From NCBI GenBank assembly GCA_041391745.1, contig JAWKNK010000012.1, positions 1 through 64,000 of the forward strand: a stretch of DNA of 64,000 nt, in the 5' to 3' direction. The translations under genes were made by a program, and so were the position numbers. This DNA comes from JAIXWP01 sp041391745 (lineage in GTDB: Bacteria > Bacteroidota > Bacteroidia > Flavobacteriales_D > Sanyastnellaceae). Numbering within the stretch: position 1 is the first letter of the stretch; each line of letters begins with the position of its first letter. Below, piece by piece: positions 53,439 through 62,889 of this stretch. Under the pieces are notes generated by a model. It was not told where the DNA came from, searched no databases, and worked only from the letters and a program-made list of their open reading frames with translations.

Positions 53439-53999
53439 CTATTTAATTAGCGATGTGATTTCGCTACTCATTGGTTCCACTTTAGAGCTGAATGCCGCCA
53501 TCCATTTTCCTTCTGGACTGATCAGAAACTTGTGAAAATTCCAAGCTACATCATCGCTTCCAATACCATTCAATTCCTTTTGTGTTAACCAAGAATAGAT
53601 CGGAGATTGATTTTTTCCTTTCACGTCAATTTTAGTGGTTAGAGGAAAAGTGACACCATAATTTTTCTCACAGAAATCTGCAATTTCTTCATTGGTACCT
53701 GGCTCTTGACCTAAAAACTGATTACAAGGAAAACCAATCACGACAAGCTTCTCCTTATATTTTTCATATAACGCTTGAAGGTCTTTGTATTGAGGAGTAT
53801 ATCCACACTTACTGGCTACATTGACACACAAAACATATTTGCCTTTGTAATCGGCCATGTTAATTGTTCCGCCTTCAAGGCCATCTATTTTAAAACTATA
53901 AAAATCCTGACTCATAACTGGAGCTTTTGCTTCATGCATAGATTGACGACCAAAAAAGGCCGCAATTCCCAAGACGATCGTAATCAAAATGCTTTTCAT
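53439..53999 (-). CDS. Glutathione peroxidase family (thiol peroxidase, BsaA-like)
   Basis: 186 residues. An N-terminal hydrophobic segment (ILITIVLGIAAFFG) suggests export or anchoring. The peroxidase core has VNVASKCGYTPQY with the peroxidatic Cys65 (Cys, not selenocysteine), FPCNQFLGQEPG with the catalytic-triad Gln98, and WNFHKFLI with Trp153-Asn154. By family it reduces hydroperoxides using thioredoxin. It lies 45 bases upstream of the CsgG-like lipoprotein gene, same orientation. Confidence 0.94.
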   Translation of the reverse strand: MKSILITIVLGIAAFFGRQSMHEAKAPVMSQDFYSFKIDGLEGGTINMADYKGKYVLCVNVASKCGYTPQYKDLQALYEKYKEKLVVIGFPCNQFLGQEPGTNEEIADFCEKNYGVTFPLTTKIDVKGKNQSPIYSWLTQKELNGIGSDDVAWNFHKFLISPEGKWMAAFSSKVEPMSSEITSLIK

Positions 54000-54080
54000 G
54001 ATACTTTTTTATGAAAGACAAATTAAGCTGAAAATTGTTTAAGTCATTTCTAAAAACATTGTAGATTAGCGCAACACACT

Positions 54081-55634
54081 ATGAGAACACATTCTAACTC
54101 CAACGGCCTTTTTCAAAAGATTGGGGCCGACCTTCCTGCGGCAGTCGTAGTTTTTCTTGTCGCCCTTCCTCTTTGCCTCGGCGTAGCTGTCGCTTCAGAA
54201 GCACCACCATTTGCTGGTATTATAGCCGGTATCATTGGTGGAATTGTTATAGGTTCTATAAGTGGCTCGCATGTCAGCGTAAGTGGTCCCGCGGCCGGAC
54301 TCACTGTCATCGTAGCCGCAGCCATTATAGGAGCTCCCTCCTACGAAGCATTTTTACTCAGCGTGTTTATCGCCGGAATCCTTCAAATTATTTTGGGTGC
54401 TTTCAAAGCCGGAGTTTTAGGCCAATACATCCCCAACTCTGTCATTAAAGGTATGCTCGCGGCCATAGGACTATTACTCATACTAAAACAAATTCCTCAC
54501 ATCCTTGGCGACGACCGTGTTCCAGAAGGTGACGAAGAGTTCATTCAAACGGATGGCGAAAACACCATCACAGAAATAATTGTTGCTTTTCAAAATCATA
54601 CTCCCTTTGTATTAGGATTGGGAATTGTTTCACTCGCCATTCTTATACTGTGGGACTCAAAGGCGCTTAAACGATTTACACTCTTCAAGTTTATACCAGG
54701 AAGTTTGGTTGTTGTGGCCATTGGAATAATTGTTTAAGAATGGCTTCTTGCAAAATCACCTGACATGGCTCTGGGCGAAAACCACTTGGTAAAACTTCCT
54801 GTAGCAAAAGACTTTACTGAATTTACAGGATTCTTTAAATCTCCCGATTTCAGTGCCATAGGAGTAAAGTTCATTTGGATTCAAGCGATAACTTTAGCTG
54901 TGGTAGCCAGCCTTGAATCACTGCTCTCCATCGAAGCCGCAGATAAACTCGACCCTAATAAGCGGTTTACACCTCCCAACCGCGAACTTGTAGCTCAAGG
55001 TGCAGGAAATGTCGTTTCTTCATTGCTTGGTGGACTTCCAGTAACTGCAGTCATCGTTAGGAGTTCAGCAAACATTTCTGCTGGAGCCAAAACCAAATTG
55101 TCAGCAATCCTCCACGGAGTTTTACTTCTGCTCCTTGTTTATTTCGCACCTGAGCTTCTCAATAAAATCCCGCTCACTTCTCTTGCCGCAGTCTTGATTT
55201 TTGTTGGGTTTAAATTGACAAAACCTTCCATTTTTAAAGATTTGTATAAAAAAGGATGGGATCAAATCATCCCATTTGTTGTTACGATTCTGGCTATTTT
55301 ATTCACTGATTTACTCATCGGAATCGGTATCGGAATTGTGACAGGACTTTTATTTTCAATCCGATCCAATTTTAAAAATGCATTTATTATAGTCAATGAA
55401 GAAGAACAATACCTCATCCGTTTTCGTAAGGACATTACCTTCTTACACAAATCTGATTTAAAAAAACAATTGGACTTTGTGCCCGATGGTGGTAAATTGC
55501 TCCTCGATATTACAAGGTCTGAATTTATAGATACTGACATCATTGAATTGATTCAGGATTTTGCCATTCAATCCAAACACAAGAATATCAAAATAGATTT
55601 TAGAGCAAGCGAAAAATATAGCAACATAATTTAA
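54081..55634 (+). pseudogene. SulP anion (probably bicarbonate) transporter, single in-frame TAA
   Basis: A 517-codon SulP transporter frame split only by TAA at 54735-54737 (codon 219). N part: membrane helices with LPLCLGVAVASEAPPFAGIIAGIIGG and SVSGPAAGLTVIVAAAI. C part (from ATG 54765): SLESLLSIEAADKLDPNKR, NRELVAQGAGNVVSSLLGGLPVTAVIVRSSANISAGAKTK (in parts), and a C-terminal STAS domain (about 430-505). The next gene is beta-carbonic anhydrase, the pairing typical of bicarbonate uptake by the BicA-like group. The stop may be a real nonsense mutation (CAA to TAA is enough) or a base-call error. Confidence 0.88.
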
Positions 55635-55641
55635 CCCTCAT

Positions 55642-56274
55642 ATGGAAAATTACAAGAAGTTACTACTTGACAACAAGGGATGGGCGAAAGAGAAAGTACA
55701 AGTAGATCCGGAATATTTTCTTCGTCTTTCAAAAATTCAACGTCCAGAATTTCTTTGGATAGGATGCAGCGATAGCCGCGTTCCTGCAAATGAAATCACT
55801 GCGACAAATCCAGGTGAGATTTTCGTTCACCGAAATATTGCAAACATGGTGGTGCACACAGATCTCAATCTTCTAAGCGTGCTTCAATATGCCGTAGAAG
55901 TATTAAAAGTGAAGCACATCATTGTTTGTGGACACTATGGATGTGGCGGTGTGAAAGCTGCGATGGAAAGAAAAAGCTTGGGAATGATCAACAAGTGGCT
56001 TCGCAATATCAAAGATGTATATCGCATTCACGAAGATGAGCTGAAATCTATTGAAGGTGAGGAAGCACGCGTAGATCGTCTGGTAGAATTGAATGTTCAA
56101 GAACAAGTCCTCAACCTTGCTAAAACTTCAATCGTACAGAAGGCTTGGAAAGAAAACAATTACCCTCACCTTCACGGATGGGTCTATGGTTTGAGCGATG
56201 GAATCATCAGAACAGTGTGTGAGATGGAAGCCAACACGAAGTTGGACGACATTTATATGTACGATAATCTCTAG
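55642..56274 (+). CDS. can: Beta-class carbonic anhydrase
   Basis: 210 residues; converts CO2 and bicarbonate. Zinc ligands are clear: Cys42 and Asp44 in WIGCSDSRVP, His98 and Cys101 in VCGHYGCGGV. The rest (EIFVHRNIANMVVHTDLNLLSVLQYAVEVL, in parts) matches the Can group. It starts seven bases after the SulP gene, so the two form an operon that would supply bicarbonate for carboxylases. Confidence 0.96.
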   Translation: MENYKKLLLDNKGWAKEKVQVDPEYFLRLSKIQRPEFLWIGCSDSRVPANEITATNPGEIFVHRNIANMVVHTDLNLLSVLQYAVEVLKVKHIIVCGHYGCGGVKAAMERKSLGMINKWLRNIKDVYRIHEDELKSIEGEEARVDRLVELNVQEQVLNLAKTSIVQKAWKENNYPHLHGWVYGLSDGIIRTVCEMEANTKLDDIYMYDNL

Positions 56275-56338
56275 TCAATTTTAAGACGCTTTAACGTTGA
56301 TGCACAAACATTAGCAGTTTGTGTAAAAAACTTGTATT

Positions 56339-56346
56339 TACTTTTG
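56339..56346 (+). promoter_or_regulatory. Bacteroidota promoter (TACTTTTG, TTTG at 56318) for the metallopeptidase
   Basis: TACTTTTG with TTTG at 56318-56321 (spacer 17) lies 20 bases before ATG 56367. Confidence 0.55.
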
Positions 56347-56366
56347 TGTAAAGTTTTAAAAACGAA

Positions 56367-57050
56367 ATGAACGGATTTTTACTTATTGGAATTGTATTCG
56401 CAGTAATCGGAATGATTGTGCAGGGAACGCTCAAGTCGAAATTTGAGAAGTATAGCAAAATGTCTCTTCGCAATGGATTGAGTGGAAAAGAGATTGCTGA
56501 AAAAATGCTTCACGATCATGGCATCATGGACGTGAAAGTAATAAGTGTGCAAGGTCACCTTACTGACCATTACAACCCAGCCAATAAAACTGTAAATCTC
56601 AGTCATCAAGTTTATCATGGCCGCAGCGCAGCTGCGGCAGCAGTAGCCGCTCACGAATGCGGACACGCTGTGCAACATGCTCAAGCTTACGCTATGTTGA
56701 AGTTCAGAAGCGCCATAGTTCCAATGGTCAATATTGCGAGCTCCGTTATGCCTTGGTTGCTTATGGCTTCTGTATTCCTTTTGTCAAAAGTTCCAGGATT
56801 GCTTCTTCTTGCAATCATCGCTCAAGCAGCAATTACACTTTTCACCTTAATCACTTTACCTGTTGAATTCGATGCCAGCAAGCGTGCATTGGTTTGGGTA
56901 AAAGAAAAGAATGTGGTAACTACGGAAGAATACAGTGGAGCGAAGGATGCATTGACTTGGGCGGGTATGACATACCTAGTTAGTGCATTGGCAGCTGTTA
57001 CGCAATTGATGTATCTCATCATGCGCTATTCGGGTAGTCGCAGAGATTAA
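56367..57050 (+). CDS. Zinc metallopeptidase (YugP family, Zn_peptidase_2)
   Basis: 227 residues. N-terminal membrane helix (FLLIGIVFAVIGMIVQG), a middle catalytic part with AAHECGHAVQHAQ, i.e. HExxH at His96-Glu97-His100, and two or three more hydrophobic helices (VMPWLLMASVFLL, LLLLAIIAQAAITLFTLI) ending before a basic C-terminus. This layout matches the YugP group of integral membrane zinc peptidases. The substrate is unknown. It precedes an MFS gene by about 35 bases. Confidence 0.93.
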   Translation: MNGFLLIGIVFAVIGMIVQGTLKSKFEKYSKMSLRNGLSGKEIAEKMLHDHGIMDVKVISVQGHLTDHYNPANKTVNLSHQVYHGRSAAAAAVAAHECGHAVQHAQAYAMLKFRSAIVPMVNIASSVMPWLLMASVFLLSKVPGLLLLAIIAQAAITLFTLITLPVEFDASKRALVWVKEKNVVTTEEYSGAKDALTWAGMTYLVSALAAVTQLMYLIMRYSGSRRD

Positions 57051-57085
57051 CACAAAATTCACGTCCTTCTTTTATATTCGCAGTC

Positions 57086-58342
57086 ATGGAAACCACCCTT
57101 GACCAGCGAGATAGCGCTGCAAGTTCACCTGAAAACGGTAAAACTTCAAACTCATTAATTTTCATTTTTATCACGTTACTTATCGACGTGATAGGAATCG
57201 GAATTATCATTCCTGTACTACCCAAACTAATAGAAACGGTTTCTGGAAAAGGTTTGGCTGATGCAGCAGTGCTAGGTGGATACATGATGCTTGCTTATAG
57301 TCTCATGCAATTTCTATTCTCTCCTATTCTTGGAAATTTGTCGGATCGCTACGGTCGACGCCCCGTGCTTTTGATCTCACTTTTCGGCTTCGGACTCGAC
57401 TATGTATTGATGGCACTTGCTCCTACTATTGGTTGGTTATTTGTGGGACGATTCATCGCGGGTATGATGGGCGCAAGTTTTACCACAGCAACCGCATATA
57501 TCGCGGATATTAGTACGCCTGAGAAACGTGCACAAAACTTCGGACTCGTGGGAGCTGCATTTGGTTTAGGCTTTATCATTGGTCCTGTAATCGGCGGTTT
57601 GCTTGGAGAATATGGACCACGCGTACCATTCTATGCTGCGGCAGTTCTAACTTTTCTTAACTGGCTTTACGGATTGACCATTTTGCCCGAATCGCTGCCA
57701 GCTTCAAAGCGCCGCCCGTTCGATTGGAAGCGCGCTAATCCATTGGGTTCCCTCAAACATTTATTCAAGTATCCTTTGATCTCTGGACTCATCGTTTCAT
57801 TGATTCTTATCTATGTGGCGTCGCATGCCACTCAGAGCGCTTGGAACTTCATCACTATTGAAAAATTTGCATGGACAGAAAAGCAAGTGGGTTATTCTTT
57901 GGGAGTGGTAGGAATCCTTGTGGCATTGGTGCAAGGATTCTTGATTCGTAAAATCAATCCTGCACTTGGAAATGAAAAATCGATTTATTGGGGTATGGCA
58001 CTTTATGCTTTGGGATATTTCCTTTTTGCATTCGCTAGTGAAGGCTGGATGATGTACATTTTCCTTATCCCTTATTGCCTCGGAGGTATTGCCGGGCCTG
58101 CCTTACAGGGAATGATGTCTAATCAGGTGCCCGATAACGAACAAGGCGAATTACAAGGAGGACTTACCAGTTTAATGAGTTTAACTTCTATCGTCGGACC
58201 TCCTCTGATGACCAATATTTTCGCTCGATATAGTATGCACGATGGTAGCTTTTACTTCCCAGGAGCACCGTTTTTACTCGGCGGGATACTCACCATTTTG
58301 AGCGGCTTTTTTGCTTGGCAATCCTTGAAGAAGCACAGATAA
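57086..58342 (+). CDS. MFS transporter, TetA-like (TCR/Tet family)
   Basis: 418 residues with twelve predicted hydrophobic helices. The loop 2-3 motif GNLSDRYGRRPVLL is the classical MFS motif A, with the drug/H+ antiporter motif C-like GAAFGLGFIIGPVIGGLLGE and ILPESLP after TM6 as in TetA-type exporters. It may export tetracycline-like drugs or other small molecules; the Tet name does not prove tetracycline resistance. It is followed by a gmhB-like gene. Confidence 0.93.
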   Translation: METTLDQRDSAASSPENGKTSNSLIFIFITLLIDVIGIGIIIPVLPKLIETVSGKGLADAAVLGGYMMLAYSLMQFLFSPILGNLSDRYGRRPVLLISLFGFGLDYVLMALAPTIGWLFVGRFIAGMMGASFTTATAYIADISTPEKRAQNFGLVGAAFGLGFIIGPVIGGLLGEYGPRVPFYAAAVLTFLNWLYGLTILPESLPASKRRPFDWKRANPLGSLKHLFKYPLISGLIVSLILIYVASHATQSAWNFITIEKFAWTEKQVGYSLGVVGILVALVQGFLIRKINPALGNEKSIYWGMALYALGYFLFAFASEGWMMYIFLIPYCLGGIAGPALQGMMSNQVPDNEQGELQGGLTSLMSLTSIVGPPLMTNIFARYSMHDGSFYFPGAPFLLGGILTILSGFFAWQSLKKHR

Positions 58343-58366
58343 ACGTAGATTTTATTGCTAGTCTGT

Positions 58367-58374
58367 TATATTTG
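58367..58374 (+). promoter_or_regulatory. Bacteroidota -7 box (TATATTTG) just before the GmhB-like gene
   Basis: TATATTTG ends six bases before ATG 58380, so a transcript from it would have almost no leader. See the finding on possible leaderless expression. Confidence 0.5.
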
Positions 58375-58379
58375 CATCA

Positions 58380-58868
58380 ATGAGCGAAAAGGCTTTATTT
58401 CTAGATAGAGACGGAGTAATCAACCACGACCCTGGAGATTACACCAAACACCTGAGCGAATTTCAAATTTTGCCTACTGTTCTTCCTGCGCTTAAACTTG
58501 CGAAGGACAAAGGATATAAAATCATCCTCATTACGAATCAAGGCGGCATTGCTAAAGGTCTATATACGCATGAAGATGTAGCAGAAATACATGCATACTT
58601 GCGCGCAGAAGTTGCAAAAATGAATGTTGAAATAGACGATATTTTCTATTCCCCACATCATCCAGAGTACGGCAATTCCTTGACACGCAAACCAAAATCA
58701 TTGCTCATGGAAAGAGCAATTCATCGATATAACCTTTCGCCATCGCATTGCGTAATGATTGGAGACAAGCAGAGAGATATCGATTGCGCATCGAAGGTTG
58801 GTGTGAGAGGAATTTTAATTCCAACCAATGCCGACCTCATCAATTACATGGACCAATTAGAATCATAA
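58380..58868 (+). CDS. HAD-IIIA phosphatase, GmhB-like but without the zinc cysteines
   Basis: 162 residues of the histidinol-phosphate/heptose-bisphosphate phosphatase group. HAD motif I is LFLDRDGVIN (Asp9, Asp11), motif II LITNQGGIAKG, and motif IV GDKQRDIDCA. Canonical GmhB carries a Cys-rich zinc loop after FYCPHHPE; here the corresponding stretch is FYSPHHPEYGNSLTRKPKS with no cysteine. It therefore may have altered metal use or another sugar-phosphate substrate. It is followed after six bases by the class IV aminotransferase. Confidence 0.9.
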   Translation: MSEKALFLDRDGVINHDPGDYTKHLSEFQILPTVLPALKLAKDKGYKIILITNQGGIAKGLYTHEDVAEIHAYLRAEVAKMNVEIDDIFYSPHHPEYGNSLTRKPKSLLMERAIHRYNLSPSHCVMIGDKQRDIDCASKVGVRGILIPTNADLINYMDQLES

Positions 58869-58874
58869 ATAAAT

Positions 58875-59753
58875 ATGAATTACGTTTTCCATAAAGGCGA
58901 GTTTATCAGCGAGAATCAGGCTTTCATTGCCCGCGACAATCGCGCTTTCCGATTGGGAGACGGCTTCTTTGAAAGTCTAAGGGTCATAGAAGGAAGGGTT
59001 TTATTTTTAGAAAATCACTATTCAAGAATCATTGATTCTGCGAAAGCGTTGAAGATGGATGTGGCAGAAAGCTTCACCATTGATGCGCTAAGAGGACAGA
59101 TTCAAGGTTTGCTTCAAAGAAATAATATTCAAAAAGGTGGAAGAGTTAGAATCACTTTTTACAGAAAAGCTTCTGGAAATTACCTACCTAATTCAAATGA
59201 TTTGAGCTATCTCATCGAAGCAGAGGCTTTGATGGAAAATGAATACACATTAAATCCAATTGGTAAAACGGTAGATATTTTTACCGACTTCAAAAAGGAT
59301 GTCAACAAGCTTTCCATTTTCAAAACGCTGAATGCCCAGTTGTATATCATGGCTGCGCTTTTTAGTAAAGAAAAAAACCTGGATGATGCTTTGATTCAAA
59401 ATAACAAGTTTGCCATCATCGAGAGTATTTCTAGCAATCTTTTTATCGTGTCGAATGGAGTGCTGTACACACCTACATTGCAAGACGGATGTGTTGGTGG
59501 AACCATGCGAATGAACATTATCAATATTGCACTCGACAATAAAATCAAAGTGTACGAGTGTACATTGAATCCTCAGAACTTACTGGCTGCTGATGAGATT
59601 TTTCTTACAAACGCTGTAAAGGGAATTGAATGGGTTGTTGCTTATCGCACCAAGCGTTATTACAATGATATGTCGAAGCGCATGATTCAATTGTTGAATC
59701 AATCAGCCAAACAATACCATCAAGAAAATTCGGAAAGCACAGGATTGGTTTAG
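58875..59753 (+). CDS. Class IV PLP aminotransferase (IlvE/PabC-like)
   Basis: 292 residues of fold-type IV: FRLGDGFFESLRVIEGRVLFLENH at the N-terminus (DG.FE..R pattern), PLP lysine Lys150 in LSIFKTLNAQ, and the cofactor-binding ESISSNLFIV. Candidate activities are aminodeoxychorismate lyase (folate, PABA branch), which would suit folP 3 kb away, or branched-chain/D-amino-acid transamination. By eye it cannot be decided. Confidence 0.88.
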   Translation: MNYVFHKGEFISENQAFIARDNRAFRLGDGFFESLRVIEGRVLFLENHYSRIIDSAKALKMDVAESFTIDALRGQIQGLLQRNNIQKGGRVRITFYRKASGNYLPNSNDLSYLIEAEALMENEYTLNPIGKTVDIFTDFKKDVNKLSIFKTLNAQLYIMAALFSKEKNLDDALIQNNKFAIIESISSNLFIVSNGVLYTPTLQDGCVGGTMRMNIINIALDNKIKVYECTLNPQNLLAADEIFLTNAVKGIEWVVAYRTKRYYNDMSKRMIQLLNQSAKQYHQENSESTGLV

Positions 59754-59788
59754 CGATCAAAGTGTTTGACCAAATGTGGGTGAACTAA

Positions 59789-60859
59789 TTAAGATACGCG
59801 GACGCGGGGATCAATCCATCCATAGATGACATCCACAAGCATATTAATGACAACGAAGCTTGCTGCAATCAGCACTACTCCCCCCATGACCACAGGTAAG
59901 TCTTGTTTTTCAATTGCGGTAAAAAGCTCCTGACCTAATCCTTTCCAACCAAACACAAACTCGACGAAAACGGCGCCAGCGAGCAGAGAAGCAAACCAAC
60001 CGCTAATGGCAGTTACCACAGGGTTCAGGGCATTGCGAACGCCATGACGAACAATGACCTTCCATTCCGATAATCCTTTGGCGCGTGCAGTGCGGATATA
60101 ATCTTGACTAAGTACATCGAGTAAGCTGCTTCGAGTCAATTGCACCACCACTGCTAATGGTCGAATGGTGAGGGTAATCAAAGGAAGAATGATATTTTTC
60201 AAATCCACAAATTCCCCCTTCCAAACATCAACGCTATACAACGAGCCAGTCATATTGAGACCAGTGTAGTCGCGCAAAACAACCGCTCCTAACCATGCTA
60301 CGATAATGGCCACAAAGAACGAAGGTCCTGCCATACCTATGGCCGATACAAAAAGCAAAAGTCGATCGAGCCATGTGTCTTTTTTTATCGCGGCAATAAT
60401 ACCGAACACCATTCCAATGATGAGAGCCAATACGATGGACAACACAGCTAACAAAGCCGTTCCAGGCATTACTTCACCAAGAATTTCGGACACTTTTCTT
60501 TCAGACAAAAAAGATCTTTTGAGATATGGAGACTTCAATGCAATGTCGAATCCATCTGATTGAACAAACCGAAATCCTGAATACTTATCTACCGACCATA
60601 CGGTGCGTGAATCCTCTCCTTTGGTATGAATAGACAAAGGAGAAATATCGTTGAGGTAAAGAAAATAGCGTTGTGACAAAGGCAAGTCGAGGTCCAACTT
60701 GCGACGCATTTTGTCTACCACTTCTTGTGGCGCGTTTTCGCCGGTAAGATTTCGAACGGGATCAGAAGGACTCAAATTAAAAAGAAAAAAGACTACAGTT
60801 ACTACGCCGAGTAGGACGAGTAAACTGTAGCCTATTTTTTTTAAAATGAATTTAATCAT
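59789..60859 (-). CDS. ABC transporter permease, DppB/OppB type
   Basis: A 356-residue inner-membrane permease: N-terminal helix KFILKKIGYSLLVLLGVVTVVFFLFNLSPSDPVR, characteristic of DppB-like permeases, and the EAA-type loop EWKVIVRHGVRNALNPVVTAISG with IRTARAKGLSE. About six membrane helices. It imports oligopeptides or nickel with partner DppC/DF and a binding protein, none of which is in the window. The insert at about 75-125 before the second helix is typical of Bacteroidota members. ATG at 60859 was chosen over a TTG one codon upstream. Confidence 0.93.
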   Translation of the reverse strand: MIKFILKKIGYSLLVLLGVVTVVFFLFNLSPSDPVRNLTGENAPQEVVDKMRRKLDLDLPLSQRYFLYLNDISPLSIHTKGEDSRTVWSVDKYSGFRFVQSDGFDIALKSPYLKRSFLSERKVSEILGEVMPGTALLAVLSIVLALIIGMVFGIIAAIKKDTWLDRLLLFVSAIGMAGPSFFVAIIVAWLGAVVLRDYTGLNMTGSLYSVDVWKGEFVDLKNIILPLITLTIRPLAVVVQLTRSSLLDVLSQDYIRTARAKGLSEWKVIVRHGVRNALNPVVTAISGWFASLLAGAVFVEFVFGWKGLGQELFTAIEKQDLPVVMGGVVLIAASFVVINMLVDVIYGWIDPRVRVS

Positions 60860-60862
60860 CAA

Positions 60863-62200
60863 TTATTTCATCTCCGAATAGTCGGGAATATCAGCGTTCG
60901 ACCACTTTCCTTTTACAACACCTTTTTCGATATACATCAATCCAGGATTGTCACGAATCATTGTTTTTAGGGCCTTTTCATCTCCTTGAATAAATGGAAA
61001 TGCCAATTGGAATTCATGTCTAAACGATTCATACTGGTCATAACCGGCAGTTGTAAATCCGTAGAACTCCTTGCCATCAGCAAGCGCGGCATTAGCAAAT
61101 TCAGCAACCTTTTTCATGTTGCTTGTGTTTGCCTCTTCGAGGTTCCACATGATTAAGAAATAAACGCCTTCACTTTCTAAAAGATCTTCAGTGATTTCAT
61201 TTCCTTCTTCATCGATACCAATGAAGTCTGCAATTTTTGGTTCGTATCCGTCGGCTACTTTCTTATCGTAAGTAAACTCAGGAAGTATCACAAGTGTGGT
61301 GTCTTTCCAAAGACCTTGCTGCGTATATTCATCTGAACTTACTTCTCGTCTTTCACCTGTCTTTTTATTTTCTAAAGTATAAAAAACAAGATACTTTGGA
61401 GGATCCAATCCCAATTCATCAGCTGTCTTTCTACCTTCAATAATGCTCTCTCCAATTGCGTAGGGGCGGTAATCTTTTAGCGGCAAATGTTTGTACGTCC
61501 AGTATTGTGTAAACGCTGCAACTACCAAAACTGCGATAGCCATCACCCATTGCTTTTCACCAGAAAATCTTTTTGCCAGAAGTCCTGCAGCACTTGCTAC
61601 GAATGTGAATATGATTGGGAAGTACCAATCCAACATTACCACTGAGAAAATGGTAACTGCAACGATTGAAAGGCCAATGATCACAATGTCCTCTTTCCAA
61701 GAATTCAATTTTACTTTATTGAAAAACGCTGCAAAGAAGAAAGGCAATACGAATGGAAGTAGGAAAATGTCTTTGTAAAAAGACTCCATCGGTGTGAGCT
61801 TAATGGCATCACCAAAACAACCACAAGTGAGCACGCACTCTGGAGTATCAATGAAATAGGTGCCATCCATTGCCTCAAAAATCTTCAACTCGAATGGATC
61901 ACAATGCGCGGTATAGTAAGTGAGCCATGCAAAGAATAGCGTCATGAAAAGAATCAAACTAGATGTCAATTTCGGCCACGCACCGAGCAAAGCTGCGACA
62001 CCAACAAGTACTTCACCAACTACGATGAAGATCGCAATTGGAATAACGTATGGTAACAGCTCTGGAAATCCAAGAGCTTTTACACTGAAGTACTCTTCTA
62101 GTTTATAAGAAAAACCGATAACGTCATTTACTTTGATCAATCCCGAGGCGATGAAAAGCGAGCCAACGATGATTCTACAAAAGGCAATAAAATTCTTCAT
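60863..62200 (-). CDS. BT_3928 family protein (DoxX/MauE-like membrane domain plus thioredoxin-like tail)
   Basis: 445 residues: five to six hydrophobic helices (about 1-250) beginning RIIVGSLFIASGLIKVNDVIGFSYKLEEYF as in the MauE/DoxX redox-membrane group, with VLTCGCFGDAIKLTPMESFYKD containing a conserved CxCFGD-like motif. The C-terminal ~150 residues resemble a thioredoxin-fold domain (VYFLIMWNLEEANTSNMKKVAEFA, DNPGLMYIEKGVVKGKWSNADIP) without a CxxC pair. It is conserved in Bacteroidota near DUF1599; proposed roles are in redox or membrane metabolism, unproven. Confidence 0.9.
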   Translation of the reverse strand: MKNFIAFCRIIVGSLFIASGLIKVNDVIGFSYKLEEYFSVKALGFPELLPYVIPIAIFIVVGEVLVGVAALLGAWPKLTSSLILFMTLFFAWLTYYTAHCDPFELKIFEAMDGTYFIDTPECVLTCGCFGDAIKLTPMESFYKDIFLLPFVLPFFFAAFFNKVKLNSWKEDIVIIGLSIVAVTIFSVVMLDWYFPIIFTFVASAAGLLAKRFSGEKQWVMAIAVLVVAAFTQYWTYKHLPLKDYRPYAIGESIIEGRKTADELGLDPPKYLVFYTLENKKTGERREVSSDEYTQQGLWKDTTLVILPEFTYDKKVADGYEPKIADFIGIDEEGNEITEDLLESEGVYFLIMWNLEEANTSNMKKVAEFANAALADGKEFYGFTTAGYDQYESFRHEFQLAFPFIQGDEKALKTMIRDNPGLMYIEKGVVKGKWSNADIPDYSEMK

Positions 62201-62272
62201 TAAGTAATGTTTTTATTGTAGTCTGCAAAAAAGCAAATCGAGTTGTATAGTTGATTCGCCTTTAACCAGTTT

Positions 62273-62824
62273 TTAACTTTCAGATTTTTCGATCACCAAT
62301 TTGATCAGTGCAAATACGGAGTAATTGATCATATCTCTGTAGCCGCTATCAATACCTTCCGACACGATGGTCTTCCCTTGGTTGTCTTCGATTTGTTTGA
62401 TGCGCAATAGCTTCATCAATATTAAATCGGTAAAAGAAGAAACGCGCATATCTCTCCAAGCCTCACCATAATCATGATTCTTATTCATCATCAAATCCTT
62501 GGTAACGCTCACTTCATGATCGTACATCGCAATGGCTTTGGACGCTTCCAATTCTAGTGGAGCGTCTGCTCCTAAATCCATTTGAATCAAAGCCATTACA
62601 CAATAGTTTAAAATTCCGATGAACTCATCCACGATGCCCTCGCCCACTTTAGATTCTCCTTTTTCTTCTAGCGTACGGATGCGTTGCGCTTTGATGAAAA
62701 TTTGATCCGTTAAGCTTTTCGTTCTCAAAATTCTCCATGCCGTGCCATAGTCAGAGGTTTTCTTTGAAAACAAATCTCTGCATATCGCCACTGCTTGATC
62801 GTATTGTTGGGATGTATGATTCAC
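62273..62824 (-). CDS. DUF1599 family protein
   Basis: 183 residues with an internal repeat of the DUF1599 unit: SKKTSDYGTAWRILRTKSLTDQIFIKAQRIR and NKNHDYGEAWRDMRVSSFTDLILMKLLRIKQIEDN. The family is annotated as nucleotide modification/MazG-related, but activity is unknown. A GTG at 62824, preceded by GGAAAG, fits the N-terminus better than a TTG at 62860. It is divergent from folP with a 65-base gap, a pairing conserved in Bacteroidota. Confidence 0.88.
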   Translation of the reverse strand: MNHTSQQYDQAVAICRDLFSKKTSDYGTAWRILRTKSLTDQIFIKAQRIRTLEEKGESKVGEGIVDEFIGILNYCVMALIQMDLGADAPLELEASKAIAMYDHEVSVTKDLMMNKNHDYGEAWRDMRVSSFTDLILMKLLRIKQIEDNQGKTIVSEGIDSGYRDMINYSVFALIKLVIEKSES

Positions 62825-62889
62825 GTCTTTCCGATATTTGCGTGCAAATTTGCCCCGCAAGTTGGAAATTCCTCAATTTATTTCAAAAA

